Of a stretch of 55,797 nt of DNA, positions 8,161 through 17,745 are shown in pieces. Within the stretch, counting starts at the first letter, position 1. Each line of letters starts with the position of its first letter. Source of the stretch: an uncultured Rivibacter sp. (GTDB lineage: Bacteria; Pseudomonadota; Gammaproteobacteria; Burkholderiales; Burkholderiaceae); assembly GCA_946480925.1 (NCBI GenBank), contig CAMLLU010000035.1:1-55797 (forward strand), in the 5' to 3' direction. The position numbers and the translations under genes are program-made. The notes beneath the pieces were generated by a model that saw only the letters and a program-made list of their open reading frames with translations, was not told where the DNA came from and ran no database searches.

Positions 8161-10053
8161 CTATTGCCTGCCGCCAATGCCGTCACGGCAACCAATGCTC
8201 GCGCGCTCCCCCGCCGCCTGCCGGCGCATCAGTGCCGCCGCGTCCTCCGGCATCAGCGGCTTGGCCAACCCGAAGCCCTGGTAGTAGTCGCAGCCCAGCG
8301 CGCGCAGGTGCGCATGGTCGCGTTCGGTCTCGATGCCTTCGGCCACCACCTGCATCTGCAGCGCGTGCGCCACGTCGATCATCGACTGCACCAGCATCGA
8401 AGCTTCTTCCGAGCCCGAAACGCCCTTGATGAACAGCCTGTCGATCTTGAGCTTGCGGCAGCGCATGCGGCGCAGGTAGCCCAGCGAGCTGTAGCCAGTG
8501 CCGAAGTCGTCGATGGCCAGCGGGTAGCCCAGGCTCTGCAGCGCCACCACCACCGAATGCGGCGAGTCCATGTCTTCGAACACGTTGGACTCGGTGAGCT
8601 CGAACTCCACCGTCGCGGGCCCGAGCGAGAGTTCGCGCAAGGCGTCGAGATAGCTCTGGCGGTGCGCATCGCGGCGGAACTGGCGCGACGACAGGTTCAG
8701 CGCCACCGTCGGCACCTCCAGCCCCGCACGCTGCCAGGCGTCTAGGTCGGCGCGCAGCTGGCGCAGCACCGAAAGCCCGAGCGGCACGATGAGCTCGGAG
8801 CTTTCGGCCACGGGGACGAATTCCGTCGGCGGGACCTCACCCTGCCCCGACCGGTGCCAGCGCGACAGCGCCTCGAACGACACGAGCCGCCCGTGGCTGT
8901 CGAAGATGGGCTGGTAGGCCAGCGAGATCTCGCCGCGCGGAATGCCGGCGCGCAGGTCGGTCTCGAGCGTGAGGCGCGCCTTCATCGCCTCGCCGAGCTG
9001 CGACGAATAGAAGTGGTAGCCGTCCTTGCCGGTGCGCTTGGCCTGGTACATGGCCGCATCGGCGCAGCGCATGGCCTCTTCGGGCGTGCGCGCATCGGCC
9101 GGCAGCAGCGCCACGCCAATGGACACCGACACGCGCAGCTCGTTGCCTTCGACCTTCATGGGCATGGGCACCTTGCGCACCAGCTCGTCGGCCACGCGCG
9201 TGGCCACGTTGGCGTTCACCGACTCGAGCAGCAATGCGAACTCGTCGCCGGCCAGGCGCGCCACCACGTCGCCTTCGCGCACGGTGTCGCGCAGGCGGTG
9301 GGCCACCACCTTGAGCACCGCGTCGCCCGCGGCGTGGCCCATGCGGTCGTTGATCTGCTTGAAGTTGTCGAGGTCGACGAACAGCAGCGCGTCGGTGCGC
9401 GAGTTGCGGTCCCAGTGGGCTCTCGCGTGGTGCATCAGTGCCTGGAAGGTGTTGCGGTTGGGCAGGCCGGTGAGCGCGTCGTGCGAGGCGAGGAAGCGCG
9501 TGCGGGCCTCGCTTTCGCGCACCTTGGCGCGCAGCCGCCGCGACACCGCCGTGGCCAGCGCCAGCGCCACGGCCATCACCGCCACCGCGCCGCCCACGAA
9601 CTTGAACAGCGCCGTCCACACGCCGGTGAGATCGGCCGACATCTGCAGCCGCCCGACCGCCATGCCGTTGGCGACGATGGTGTGCTCCACCTCTTCGAGG
9701 CCCACGTAGCGGGCCCACCAGTGCGGCGGCTCGGTGGCACGGTGGTAGCCCGCAAGGCTGGTGCGGTCGGCACGGAAGAGCCGCGCCGAGCGCACCAGCG
9801 GTGAGCCGCTCAGCGACGCGAGGATCTCGCGCGCGTCGCCTTCGCTGTCGAACAGCACCGCGGCGTTGGCGGTGCGGCCCACGATCTCGGCCTGCGTGAG
9901 CAGCTCCTCGCGCAGCCGCTCGCGCAAGGCGCCGTACTGCAGCACGGTGAGCGCCATCACCAGCAGCAGCATGGCCGCAGCCGCCAGCAACCCTTCGCCG
10001 GGGGTGCCGCGCACGAGCGGCGGCGGCTCGGCATCAAAACCTTCCCAGCGCAT
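8161..10053 (-). CDS. Membrane GGDEF-EAL protein, c-di-GMP turnover
   Basis: A 630-residue inner-membrane protein. Transmembrane segments lie near 21-43 and 152-171 and enclose a ~105-residue periplasmic domain resembling the CHASE8 sensor of YfiN/TpbB. The GGDEF domain carries AGDEF (268-272), a variant often still active. The EAL domain is intact by motif: FEAL (393-396), ELTES (485-489), DDFGTG (515-520), KID (536-538), EGIE (572-575) and QGFGLAKPL. It could therefore make or degrade c-di-GMP. Its ATG shares one base with the stop of the upstream YfiR-like gene, and YfiR proteins repress YfiN from the periplasm, so the partner is clear from context. Only 20 bp separate its end from the convergent lipase gene. 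Confidence 0.92.
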   Translation of the reverse strand: MRWEGFDAEPPPLVRGTPGEGLLAAAAMLLLVMALTVLQYGALRERLREELLTQAEIVGRTANAAVLFDSEGDAREILASLSGSPLVRSARLFRADRTSLAGYHRATEPPHWWARYVGLEEVEHTIVANGMAVGRLQMSADLTGVWTALFKFVGGAVAVMAVALALATAVSRRLRAKVRESEARTRFLASHDALTGLPNRNTFQALMHHARAHWDRNSRTDALLFVDLDNFKQINDRMGHAAGDAVLKVVAHRLRDTVREGDVVARLAGDEFALLLESVNANVATRVADELVRKVPMPMKVEGNELRVSVSIGVALLPADARTPEEAMRCADAAMYQAKRTGKDGYHFYSSQLGEAMKARLTLETDLRAGIPRGEISLAYQPIFDSHGRLVSFEALSRWHRSGQGEVPPTEFVPVAESSELIVPLGLSVLRQLRADLDAWQRAGLEVPTVALNLSSRQFRRDAHRQSYLDALRELSLGPATVEFELTESNVFEDMDSPHSVVVALQSLGYPLAIDDFGTGYSSLGYLRRMRCRKLKIDRLFIKGVSGSEEASMLVQSMIDVAHALQMQVVAEGIETERDHAHLRALGCDYYQGFGLAKPLMPEDAAALMRRQAAGERASIGCRDGIGGRQ

Positions 10054-10616
10054 CAGGACTCCTTCACGTAGCGGGCCAGCCGCAACACCTTGGCGCTGAT
10101 GTCCAGCCCCTCGCGACGCAGCGCCGCGAGGCCGATGTCGAACACGATGCGGCCAGCCTCGATCTGCAGGTTGAGCATCACGCCGCGTTCGAGCAGGCCC
10201 AGCTCGTCGCCCACCCAGAAGATGCCGTGTGCGTCGCCGCGGCCCAGGGCCTGCAGGCCCTGCGGGCTGCCGGCATAGGCGGCCTGGCAGGTGCCGGCCT
10301 GGTCGGGCGTGACGCGGCGCCACTGGAACACGCGATCGTTGATGCGCCGGCCGTCGAAGTCGCGCAGCGCCTGCGCGAACGGCGAATCGTCGAACACGCA
10401 GAAGCGCAGCGGCCCATCGACCGCCACGCGCGCCGGCCACTGCACGAACAGCAGCGTGCGAAACACGATCTGCGCCTTCAACTCCGGCTCACTGCGCATC
10501 GTGCGTTCCTGGGCGGTCGTAGCCAGCGGCATGGCAACCGCCGCCGCCAGCGACAGTGCGGCCACCAAGCCACGCCATGGTTGCAAGGCCGTGCCAAAGC
10601 GTCCCTCTCGTCGCAC
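10053..10616 (-). CDS. YfiR-like periplasmic protein (DUF4154)
   Basis: A small periplasmic protein of the YfiR/DUF4154 family. The mature part starts near MRSEPELKAQIVFRTLLFVQWP and ends with EGLDISAKVLRLARYV, both family hallmarks, with ligand-like segments LRFCVFDDSPFAQAL and HGIFWVGDELG. YfiR inhibits the diguanylate cyclase YfiN and responds to periplasmic redox or envelope stress. Here it precedes a CHASE8-GGDEF-EAL gene with a one-base overlap. The start is uncertain. GTG at 10616 gives a sensible signal peptide (RRE n-region, then LVAALSLAAAVAMPLA). An in-frame ATG at 10718 would add 34 residues encoded by a repeat and leave a far too long n-region, so it is rejected. Confidence 0.85.
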   Translation of the reverse strand: MRREGRFGTALQPWRGLVAALSLAAAVAMPLATTAQERTMRSEPELKAQIVFRTLLFVQWPARVAVDGPLRFCVFDDSPFAQALRDFDGRRINDRVFQWRRVTPDQAGTCQAAYAGSPQGLQALGRGDAHGIFWVGDELGLLERGVMLNLQIEAGRIVFDIGLAALRREGLDISAKVLRLARYVKES

Positions 10617-10640
10617 GCACCAAGCGCCCCCCAGCAGACG

Positions 10641-10718
10641 CCGCGGATCCGGCTCCGCCGGTCCGCCGGGGTCGCCCCCTTGAGGGGGAGCGGCGAAGCC
10701 GCTACGGGGGTGGTCCAT
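10641..10718. repeat. REP-like double hairpin, copy B
   Basis: The element holds GGATCCGGCTCCGCCGG, the dyad CCCCCTTGAGGGGG and the dyad GCGGCGAAGCCGC, followed by a G-run. Its reverse complement matches copy D at 44847-44920; a 25-base stretch through GCCGGATCCGCGGCG differs at one position. It fills the gap between the TonB receptor and the YfiR-like gene and offers a misleading ATG at 10718. Confidence 0.65.
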
Positions 10719-10720
10719 GG

Positions 10721-12766
10721 TCAATATGCCGACAGCCATTCCAACGTCAGGGCACGCCTGGGGCGCGGCACACGCTCGATCGCCAAGCCGGGCGTGGGCA
10801 CGTCGTAGGCGGTCGCGTCGCCCAGGTTGTTGACGCGCAGTGACAGCTCGTGCCCTGCGGTGAGCGCATGGCGCAGCACGCCGTTGACCACCGCATAGGC
10901 GTCCACGTCCTGCGGGCCGCGGCGTGCGCCCACGGCGTCGAGCTCGGCGCCAAGCCACCAGCCGGTGGCCACCGGTGCCAGCGCATGGCCCTTGAGCAGC
11001 CAGCGCGGCGAGTTGTACGGCCGCTCGCCGTTGATGCGGGCACGCAGCAGCGAAGCGCTCGCGCGCCAGCGCCAGCCGCCCGCACCGGCGTGTTCGAGTT
11101 CCACGTCCATGCCGGTGGTGCCGGCCCGGCCGATGTTCTGGTACTGCCCGATCGGCTCGTCCTCGGGCTGCACGAACTCGATCATGTTCGTGAGGCGGTA
11201 GCGGTAGATGCTGGCCGACACGCGCGTGTGTGCGTCCAGTGCATGCTCCCAGGCCAGCTCGCCGGTGTTGATGGTCTCGGACCGGAGGCCTGGGTTGGCC
11301 ACCTGCGAGGCACCGTCTTCGTAGTAGCGCTCCGAGATGTTGGGCGAGCGGAAGGCCCGGCCCACGCTCAGCTTCCACGCATGGGCGGTGCTCGGCCGCC
11401 ACACCAGCGCCAGGCGCGGCGAGAACTCGTTGGTGTGGGTGGCCGCATGGTCGAGCCGCGCGCCCAGCGTGAGCGACCAGCGCTCCGACAGGCGCACCTG
11501 GTCCTGCGCGAAGAAGCCGTAGCCGGTCGAGTCCACGCGTGCGTCCTGCACGACGTTGGGCGGGTCTTCGTCGAAGTTGTGCAGGCGCACCTCGAGCGTG
11601 CGCCGCAGGTCCATGCCGGCCACCACGGCGTGGTTGGTCCAGCCGCGCCACTGCAGGCGCCATTCGGCACCGAACCAGCGGCTCTTCAGGTCGTCGTGGT
11701 TCACCGTCAAGGCCGGGCCGCCGTCTTCGAACATGTAGCGGCCGCGGTAGCGGTAGGTCGAGACGCTGGCGCGCGCACTGGTGCGCAGCTCGGCGCTCCA
11801 GGCGCCGTCCCACGCGAGCTCGCCATAGCCGTAGCTGTCCACGTAGTGCGTGCCGGGAACGCCGAACGCCGTGCCGTATTCGCCCGTCGCGATGTCCTTG
11901 TCGCGCTCGCTGGCCACCAGCGTGGCGCGCCAGCGGCCGAAGCGCGTCTTGGCCAGCAGCGCGTGCTGGCGCGTGCCGTCGAGCCCGCGTGCCACGCCGT
12001 CGCTCGCCTGTGCGGAAGCCAGCTCGGGAAAGCTCAGGTCTTCGCCGCGCGAGCGGTAACCCACGACGCCGATGAACACGTCGCTGCCCTGCCCGTTCGT
12101 GCTGTTGCCGCCACCGTTGCCGCTGCTGTAGCCGTACTGCGCCATCGCGCGCCGGCTGCCGAAGCTGCCCAGGCTCACGCGGGCGGCGGCGCCCGGTGCG
12201 TCGGCACCGTCGAGCGTGACGAAGTTGGCCACGCCGAACAGCGCGTTGCCCCCGTAGACCGAAGAGGCGGGGCCGTAGATGAGCTCAGTGCGCTTCACCC
12301 AGTCGGCCGGCAGCGGGAAGGTAAGGTCGGGCAGCGCCTGGTCGTAGATGACGTCGTTGACGCGATAGCCGTCGATGGTCAACAGCGTGCGCGAGTTGTA
12401 GTCGCCCGGCCGGTTGAAGCCGCGCAGGCCGAACGATGCATAGGTGCGATCGGTGGTGAGGTAGCCGCCCGGCAGGCGCTGCAGCATCTCGCCCACGGTG
12501 GTGTGGCCCAGCAGGCGTGCGTCTTCACGCGGGAACACGCGCACCACGGCCGGTGCGTCGAGCGTGCTCTCGGCGTAGCGGGAAACGCCTTCGACTTCTG
12601 CCTCCAGCAGCTGTGCGAGGTCTTCGTCGGGATCGTCGCCACCATGGTCGGCCCAGGCGGTAGTGGGCAGCAACAGCAGCGAGGGGGCGATGGCCAGGCC
12701 CAGCAGCAGCCGGGTGGATCGCCCGACGGCGCAGCCTGGCGATGCAGGAGGAGAGAGTCTTTTCAT
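10721..12766 (-). CDS. TonB-dependent outer-membrane receptor
   Basis: A 681-residue receptor with an N-terminal signal peptide (KRLSPPAS to TTAWA), a plug domain (about 60-180, with VGEMLQRLPGGYLTTDRTY, FGLRGFNRPGDYN, YGPASSVYGGNALFGVANF) and a C-terminal β-barrel ending in an aromatic-rich strand (RALTLEWLSAY). The length is typical for siderophore, cobalamin or nucleobase-type receptors; the ligand cannot be read from sequence. The first gene of a three-gene minus-strand unit, it is followed by the YfiR-like and GGDEF-EAL genes. Receptor, YfiR-like protein and cyclase together suggest that a periplasmic or surface cue feeds into c-di-GMP. The start ATG at 12766 has a GGAGGAGAG nearby. Confidence 0.93.
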   Translation of the reverse strand: MKRLSPPASPGCAVGRSTRLLLGLAIAPSLLLLPTTAWADHGGDDPDEDLAQLLEAEVEGVSRYAESTLDAPAVVRVFPREDARLLGHTTVGEMLQRLPGGYLTTDRTYASFGLRGFNRPGDYNSRTLLTIDGYRVNDVIYDQALPDLTFPLPADWVKRTELIYGPASSVYGGNALFGVANFVTLDGADAPGAAARVSLGSFGSRRAMAQYGYSSGNGGGNSTNGQGSDVFIGVVGYRSRGEDLSFPELASAQASDGVARGLDGTRQHALLAKTRFGRWRATLVASERDKDIATGEYGTAFGVPGTHYVDSYGYGELAWDGAWSAELRTSARASVSTYRYRGRYMFEDGGPALTVNHDDLKSRWFGAEWRLQWRGWTNHAVVAGMDLRRTLEVRLHNFDEDPPNVVQDARVDSTGYGFFAQDQVRLSERWSLTLGARLDHAATHTNEFSPRLALVWRPSTAHAWKLSVGRAFRSPNISERYYEDGASQVANPGLRSETINTGELAWEHALDAHTRVSASIYRYRLTNMIEFVQPEDEPIGQYQNIGRAGTTGMDVELEHAGAGGWRWRASASLLRARINGERPYNSPRWLLKGHALAPVATGWWLGAELDAVGARRGPQDVDAYAVVNGVLRHALTAGHELSLRVNNLGDATAYDVPTPGLAIERVPRPRRALTLEWLSAY

Positions 12767-12938
12767 GGCCCTCGGGTTGCGCGATGACGCCGGGCGCTCG
12801 CACGAGGTGGTGGGTCGATGTCGTTCGTTATCGGCACGGTAGCCAGGGTGTTGAACCGGTGGGCGTGCAATTGCTCACGCGAGGGGCGGATTGTGCTGGG
12901 CGCAGCGCCGCAGGCGCGCCCTTTGCCACGGTCGCGGC

Positions 12939-13340
12939 ATGAAGGTCACCGGCTCCCGCCACTGCGGCGCGATCGCCTACGAGGCTGAAATCGACCCGGC
13001 TCAGGTCGTCATCTGCCACTGCACCGACTGCCAGAAGCTCACGGGCACGGCGTTCCGCGTCTCCGTCGGCACCGACAGGCAACGACTCGTGATGCTTCGC
13101 GGCGACCCGGCCGTCTACGTGAAGACGGCCGACAGCGGCGCGCGCCGTCCGCAAGCCTTCTGCTCGAACTGCGGCTCACCGATGTTCACGTACGACATGG
13201 ACCACCCGCAGAGGGTCGGCCTGCGCGCCGGCTGCATCGACCAGCGGCGCGAACTTCGGCCGGCAAGGCAGATCTGGTGCCGCTCGGCACTGCCCTGGGC
13301 GATGGACATCCATGCCATGCCTGGCCAGATGAGGGAGTAG
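12939..13340 (+). CDS. GFA-family zinc protein (CENP-V/GFA fold)
   Basis: A 133-residue member of the GFA family. Zinc-binding cysteines appear in the family pattern: CGAIAYE near the start, CHCTDCQKLTG and FCSNCGSPMF. The family is named after glutathione-dependent formaldehyde-activating enzyme, but most members have no proven reaction. The ATG at 12939 is preferred to one 48 bp upstream because the glycine-cysteine opening matches the family start. It is divergent from the TonB receptor and convergent with the dehydrogenase gene that follows. Two other GFA genes (25645 and 40071) are in this window; the three are clearly different in sequence. Confidence 0.85.
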   Translation: MKVTGSRHCGAIAYEAEIDPAQVVICHCTDCQKLTGTAFRVSVGTDRQRLVMLRGDPAVYVKTADSGARRPQAFCSNCGSPMFTYDMDHPQRVGLRAGCIDQRRELRPARQIWCRSALPWAMDIHAMPGQMRE

Positions 13341-13357
13341 CTCCCCACCGGAATGGA

Positions 13358-14506
13358 TCAGTCGACCATGCCCGTCCACTTGGCATCCGCCCGCGCGGAG
13401 GCCACGGTCTTCTCGATGAAGCGCACCCCTCGCGCGCCGTCGGCCACGGTGGGGAAGTCGGCCTCACCGGCAGCCGGGGTGCGCCCGGCCTCGCGTGCGG
13501 CCATGGCTTCGGCCACGCCGACGTAGACGTTGGCAAAGGCCTCGATGAAAGCCTCGGGGTGGCCGGAAGGCAGGCGCGTGGCGCGCCTGGCGGCCTCGCA
13601 CAGCCACGGCGAGCCGCGCGTGAGCACCTGGCGTGGCCCTTCGAGCGGCGCGAACTCCAGCACGTTGGGTGCTTCCTGCCGCCACATCAGCGTGCCCAGC
13701 GTGCCGGACACGCGCAAACGCAGATCGTTCTCGCAACCGGCTTCGATCTGCGATGCGAGCATCACGCCGCGCGCGCCGCCGGCAAAGCGCAGCAGCAGCG
13801 AAGCATCGTCGTCGAGCGTGCGGCCCGCTCCAAAGCTGGCGAGGTCGGCGCACAGGCTTTCCACCTGCAGGCCGGTCACGGTGGCAACCAGGTTCTCTGC
13901 ATGCGAGCCGATGTCGCCCATGGCACCGGCAATGCCGCCGCGTTGCGGGTCGAGCCGCCACGCGGCCTGCTTGTTGGCCTCCACGTTGTGCGCGAGCCAG
14001 CCCTGGTGGTATTCGACGACCACCTTGCGCAGCGTGCCGAGTGCGCCGCTCCTGGCCATCTCGCGTGCCTGGCGCACCATGGGGTAGCCGGTGTAGTTGT
14101 AGGTCACGCCGAACACGGTGCCGTGCTCACGCGACAGCCGCACCAGCGCTTCGGCCTGTTCGCTGGTGTGGCACAGGGGCTTGTCGCACACCACGTGGAA
14201 GCCCGCTTCGGTGAAGGTGCGTGCCACCTCGTAGTGCAGGTGGTTGGGCGTGACGATGCTCACCATGTCGATGCGTTCGTCGCGCGGGCGCCTGAGCTCG
14301 TCTTCGAGCAGGTCTTGCCAGCGGGCGTGGTTGCGCGAGTCGGTCAACCCGAGTTCGCGGCCCGAGGCCAGCGCGCGTTCGGCATCGCTCGACAGTGCAC
14401 CGGCCGCCAGCACGTAGCGCCCGTCGAGCGCCATCGCCATGCGGTGCACGCCGCCGATGAAGGCGCCCTGCCCGCCGCCCACCATTGCGTAACGGAAGAC
14501 GCGCAT
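13358..14506 (-). CDS. Gfo/Idh/MocA-family oxidoreductase
   Basis: A 382-residue NAD(P)-dependent sugar or polyol dehydrogenase. The N-terminal Rossmann fold has [12 protein letters not shown] (about 10-21) and the family motif CDKPL with its catalytic Lys. The C-terminal α/β domain contains GDIGSHAEN, supplying the usual Asp and His near the substrate. The start lies 4 bp after the isomerase stop with GAGGAG in front, so the genes are translationally coupled. It is the last gene of the ROK/ABC sugar locus. Together with the TIM-barrel isomerase it probably processes the imported sugar, perhaps an inositol-like or rare sugar; the exact substrate is not deducible. Confidence 0.9.
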   Translation of the reverse strand: MRVFRYAMVGGGQGAFIGGVHRMAMALDGRYVLAAGALSSDAERALASGRELGLTDSRNHARWQDLLEDELRRPRDERIDMVSIVTPNHLHYEVARTFTEAGFHVVCDKPLCHTSEQAEALVRLSREHGTVFGVTYNYTGYPMVRQAREMARSGALGTLRKVVVEYHQGWLAHNVEANKQAAWRLDPQRGGIAGAMGDIGSHAENLVATVTGLQVESLCADLASFGAGRTLDDDASLLLRFAGGARGVMLASQIEAGCENDLRLRVSGTLGTLMWRQEAPNVLEFAPLEGPRQVLTRGSPWLCEAARRATRLPSGHPEAFIEAFANVYVGVAEAMAAREAGRTPAAGEADFPTVADGARGVRFIEKTVASARADAKWTGMVD

Positions 14507-14510
14507 GCGC

Positions 14511-15515
14511 TCAGCTCCTCTTGTCGAACGCAGCGTCGAAGGCCTGCGCGGCGGGTTTGAAGTCGAGCCGCTTGCAGAAGGCCGCGCTCTCGGTGGCGCC
14601 GTGCACGCGGTCCATGCGGCTGTCTTCCCACTCCACGCTCAACGGCCCCTGGTAACCCACGTCGTTGAGCGCGACGATGATGGACTCGAAGTCGATCATG
14701 CCGCGGCCCACGCTGCGGAAGTCCCAGTGCCGGCGCGCATCGCCGAAGCTGGTGTGGCCGCCGAACACACCCACGGTGCCGTCGCCCTTGCCCCACCACA
14801 CGTCCTTCATGTGGCAGTTGTGGATGCGGTTCGCGAACGTGCGAATGAACTTCACGTAGTCCACGCCCTGGTAGGCGAGGTGGCTCGGGTCGAAGTTGAA
14901 GCCGAAGCGCTTGTGGCCTTTCACTGCGTCGATGGCGCGCTGGGCCGAGGCCGTGTCGAAGGCGATCTCGGTGGGGTGCACCTCGAGTGCGAAGTTCACG
15001 CCTTCTTTTTCGAACACGTCGAGGATGGGCACCCAGCGTCGAGCGAAGTCCTCGAAGCCGGCGTCCCAGTAGGCCTGCGTGGTGGGCGGGAAGGCGTAGA
15101 GCGAATGCCAGATCGACGAACCGGTGAAGCCTGTGACGGTGGGCACGCCGAAGCGCTTCGCCGCACGCGCGGTGTCTTGCATCTCTTGTGCGGCGCGGCG
15201 GCGCACGCCTTCGGGGTCGCCGTCGCCCCACACGTGCGCCGGCACGATGGCCTGGTGGCGCTCGTCGATGCGGTCGCACACCGCCTGGCCGGTGAGGTGG
15301 TTGCCGATGGCGAAGCATTGCAGGCCGTGCGAGGCGAGCAGCTTGCGCTGGCGCTCGCAGTAGCCATCGTCGCGCAGTGCCTGCTGCACGTTGAAATGGT
15401 CGCCCCAGCAGGCGAGCTCCAGGCCGTCGTAGCCCATCTGCCTGGCCAGGGGGGCGAGTTCGGCGAGCGGCAGGTCGGCCCACTGGCCGGTGAAGAGAGT
15501 GACGGGTCTTGGCAT
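14511..15515 (-). CDS. Sugar phosphate isomerase/epimerase, TIM barrel
   Basis: A 334-residue xylose-isomerase-like (AP endonuclease 2 fold) TIM-barrel protein. The metal-binding residues are spread in the expected way: [33 protein letters not shown] and the terminal SVEWED. Such enzymes isomerise or epimerise keto-sugars or dehydrate inosose-like compounds. ATG 15515 has a strong AAGGAA just upstream. It sits between the ABC binding-protein gene and the Gfo/Idh/MocA gene on the same strand. A 120-bp gap with palindromes separates it from the binding protein, so its level may differ from that of the transporter. Confidence 0.9.
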   Translation of the reverse strand: MPRPVTLFTGQWADLPLAELAPLARQMGYDGLELACWGDHFNVQQALRDDGYCERQRKLLASHGLQCFAIGNHLTGQAVCDRIDERHQAIVPAHVWGDGDPEGVRRRAAQEMQDTARAAKRFGVPTVTGFTGSSIWHSLYAFPPTTQAYWDAGFEDFARRWVPILDVFEKEGVNFALEVHPTEIAFDTASAQRAIDAVKGHKRFGFNFDPSHLAYQGVDYVKFIRTFANRIHNCHMKDVWWGKGDGTVGVFGGHTSFGDARRHWDFRSVGRGMIDFESIIVALNDVGYQGPLSVEWEDSRMDRVHGATESAAFCKRLDFKPAAQAFDAAFDKRS

Positions 15516-15540
15516 GGTGGTTCCTTGTCGAACTGCGGAG

Positions 15541-15629
15541 CCCTCACCCCGGCCCTCTCCCAGGGGGAGAGGGGGCATTTGTTTTTCACCCTCTCCCCGC
15601 ATGCGGGGAGAGGGCGGATGGATGAGGGG
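15541..15629. repeat. Paired CCCTCTCC palindromes between sugar genes
   Basis: Two palindromes sit 15 bp apart. The first pairs CCCTCTCCC (15553-15561) with GGGAGAGGG (15565-15573). The second is a perfect 26-bp palindrome at 15589-15614 centred on GCATGC. Short outer arms (CCCTCA at 15541, TGAGGG near 15623) enclose both. A T5 run lies between them on the plus strand. This type of CCCTC/GAGGG element is widespread between proteobacterial genes. It could attenuate or stabilise the mRNA between binding-protein and isomerase genes. Confidence 0.7.
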
Positions 15630-15634
15630 CCGTC

Positions 15635-16600
15635 TCAGAACGGCGAATCCGGGAAATAGAACTGCTTGGCGTTCTCCTTCGTGATGAGCACCGAAGGAAT
15701 GATGGTGGTCGGCGGCAGCTTCTCGCCCTTCAACCTTGCCTCGGCTGTGAGCTTGATCGCGTCGTACATGAACTTGGGCGAGTACGACACGTTGGCCTGG
15801 ATGCGCGGGTCCTTGCCGTCGATCAGCGTCTTGACCATGCCCTTGGCGCCTGCTCCACCGAACACGATTCGGATGTCCTTGCGCTTGGCCTGGTCGATGG
15901 CCTTGAGCACGCCCACCGCCATGTCGTCGTCGGCCGCCCACACGGCGTCGATCTGCTTGAAGCGCGTCAGGAAGTCCTGCATCACCTTGAACGCGTCGTC
16001 GCGGTTCCAGTTGCCGTGCTTGGCATCGAGCAGCTTGATGTCGGGGTAGTTCTTCATCACCGCGTTGAAGGCATCCATGCGCTCGTTGTCGAGCGTGGTG
16101 GGGATGCCGCGCAGCGCGACGATGTTGCCCTTGCCGCCCAGCGCCTTGGCCAGGTACTCGGCCGGCACCTTGCCGAAAGCGGTGTTGTCGCCGGCCACGT
16201 AGGCGTCTTGCGCCGAGGTGTCGGTGAGGCCGCGATCGACCACCGTGACGTAGATGCCCTTGCCCTTCACCTGCGCCACCGGCTGCGTGAGCGAGGCCGA
16301 CTCGAACGGGAACACCACGAGCGCGTTGATCTTGTTGACCGTCACCAGGTCCTGCAGCTGGTTGGCCTGCTCGGGCGCGCCGCTGGCGGTCTTGATGGTG
16401 ACCTTGAGGTCGGGGTATTTCTTCTCGAGCTCCTTCTTCGCCTCGTTGGCCCACCACACGATGCCGGCGGTGAAGCTGTGGGTGGCCGCCGGAATGGCCA
16501 CGCCGAGGTTGACCTTGTTCTGGGCGAAGGCGGTGCCGGTGGTGCCGAGCGCCGCCATCGCTGCGGCCGCGAGGCCCAGGGTGCGTCTTGTGACCTTCAT
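15635..16600 (-). CDS. Sugar ABC transporter periplasmic binding protein
   Basis: A 321-residue periplasmic binding protein of the ribose/galactose class (Peripla_BP_4). The signal peptide is twin-arginine-like at the start ([19 protein letters not shown]) and is cleaved near TAFA-QNK. The mature protein shows the paired α/β lobes with VPFESASL-like and [10 protein letters not shown] segments and [14 protein letters not shown]. The start has AGGAGA 7 bp upstream. It belongs with the permease and ATPase genes upstream on the same strand. The ligand is presumably a monosaccharide or polyol; I cannot name it. Confidence 0.92.
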   Translation of the reverse strand: MKVTRRTLGLAAAAMAALGTTGTAFAQNKVNLGVAIPAATHSFTAGIVWWANEAKKELEKKYPDLKVTIKTASGAPEQANQLQDLVTVNKINALVVFPFESASLTQPVAQVKGKGIYVTVVDRGLTDTSAQDAYVAGDNTAFGKVPAEYLAKALGGKGNIVALRGIPTTLDNERMDAFNAVMKNYPDIKLLDAKHGNWNRDDAFKVMQDFLTRFKQIDAVWAADDDMAVGVLKAIDQAKRKDIRIVFGGAGAKGMVKTLIDGKDPRIQANVSYSPKFMYDAIKLTAEARLKGEKLPPTTIIPSVLITKENAKQFYFPDSPF

Positions 16601-16660
16601 CGCTGTTGTCTCCTGTCGTGTTGTCTAGATTGACGGCATGCCGCCGCCGGGCGAAACCAT

Positions 16661-16728
16661 CCGGGCCGCCCCAAGCAAGGCCCGCCCCTCTCGGAGGGGT
16701 GGCTGGCGTAACCGCCGGCCGGGTGTGG
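16661..16728. repeat. REP-like double hairpin, copy C
   Basis: CCCCTCTCGGAGGGG and the dyad GCTGGCGTAACCGCCGGC follow a GGGCCGCCCCAAGCAAGG leader. The architecture matches copies A, B and D. It occupies the spacer between permease and binding-protein genes of the sugar locus. Confidence 0.5.
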
Positions 16729-17745
16729 TCATCCGCGCCGCCGCTGCAGGAAGGCCACCGCGATGATCACGAGGCCCTGCACCGCGGCGTTGAGGTACAC
16801 GCTGATGATGCTGGTGAGGTTGAGGATGTTGCTGATGACCGAGAGCAGCACCGCGCCCACCACGGTGCCGGTGATGCGCCCTTCGCCGCCCTTCAATGCG
16901 GTGCCGCCCACGATGACCGCGGCAATGGCTTCGAGCTCCCACAGGAGGCCGGTGGTCGGCGTGGCCGATCCCAGGCGCGGCACGTAGAGCAGGGTGGCGA
17001 TGCCCACGCACACGCCGAGCAGCGCGTAGGTGAGGGTCTTGATGCGGTCCACGTCCACCGCGGCATAGCGCGCCACCTGCTCGTTCGAGCCGATGGCCTG
17101 CACGTAGCGGCCGAAGCGCGTGCGGTTGAGGATCAACCCGCCCGCCAGCGCCACGGCGGCAAACACCCAGATCGGCACCGGCACGCCCAGCAGGCTGCCG
17201 TAGTACATCGGGCCGTAGGCTTCGGAGAGCTCGTTGTCGAGCGTGATCGCGCCACCGTCGGCGAACCAGGTGAGCAGCGCCCTGAAGATGCCCAGCGTAC
17301 CCAGCGTCACGATGAAGGGCTCGATGCGGCCCTTGGTGATGAGCAGCCCGTGCGCGAAGCCGAACAGCGCCCCCAGCACCAGCGCGAACAGCACGCCCGC
17401 GACCACCACCCACACAGGCGAGGCACCCAGCGGGCCGAGCTTGTTCATCACGATGATCATGCTGCCGGCGATGAGCGCGGCCATCGAGCCCACCGACAGG
17501 TCGATGCCGCCGGAGGTGATGACGAAGCACATGCCCACCGCGATGATGCCGATGAAGGCGGTGCGCGTGAGCACGTTCATCGCGTTGTCCCAGGTCGCGA
17601 AGTCGGGGTTGAGCAGCGTGCCGGCGATGCACAGCAGCACGAGGCCGAGCACCGGCCCCAGCCCGTCGGCACGGCGCCAGGCGGGGCGGCGCGAGGGCGC
17701 GTCGGGCTTGGGCGCCACCGCTTCAGTGGTAGGTGCCTGTGGCAT
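16729..17745 (-). CDS. Sugar ABC transporter permease (RbsC family)
   Basis: A 338-residue inner-membrane permease of the BPD_transp_2 (RbsC-like) family with 8-10 hydrophobic helices. The family signature [16 protein letters not shown] is near residues 85-100, and the cytoplasmic [19 protein letters not shown] loop, which contacts the ATPase, lies near 265-285. Its ATG at 17745 lies inside the ATPase gene, a 23-bp overlap indicating translational coupling. It is part of the sugar uptake operon. Confidence 0.93.
   Translation of the reverse strand: MPQAPTTEAVAPKPDAPSRRPAWRRADGLGPVLGLVLLCIAGTLLNPDFATWDNAMNVLTRTAFIGIIAVGMCFVITSGGIDLSVGSMAALIAGSMIIVMNKLGPLGASPVWVVVAGVLFALVLGALFGFAHGLLITKGRIEPFIVTLGTLGIFRALLTWFADGGAITLDNELSEAYGPMYYGSLLGVPVPIWVFAAVALAGGLILNRTRFGRYVQAIGSNEQVARYAAVDVDRIKTLTYALLGVCVGIATLLYVPRLGSATPTTGLLWELEAIAAVIVGGTALKGGEGRITGTVVGAVLLSVISNILNLTSIISVYLNAAVQGLVIIAVAFLQRRRG

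Noticed and set aside
10053..11813. Very long frame covering the YfiR-like gene and running back through the receptor gene
   Set aside because: The N-terminal part is Arg/Ala-rich out-of-frame translation of the TonB receptor gene. Only the C-terminal part is the real gene.
12767..12938. Possible cobalamin riboswitch upstream of the TonB receptor
   Set aside because: No B12-box or matching stems were seen in the 170-bp leader.
15589..15614. Perfect palindrome as a terminator
   Set aside because: No T-run follows the palindrome on either strand; repeat is the safer description.
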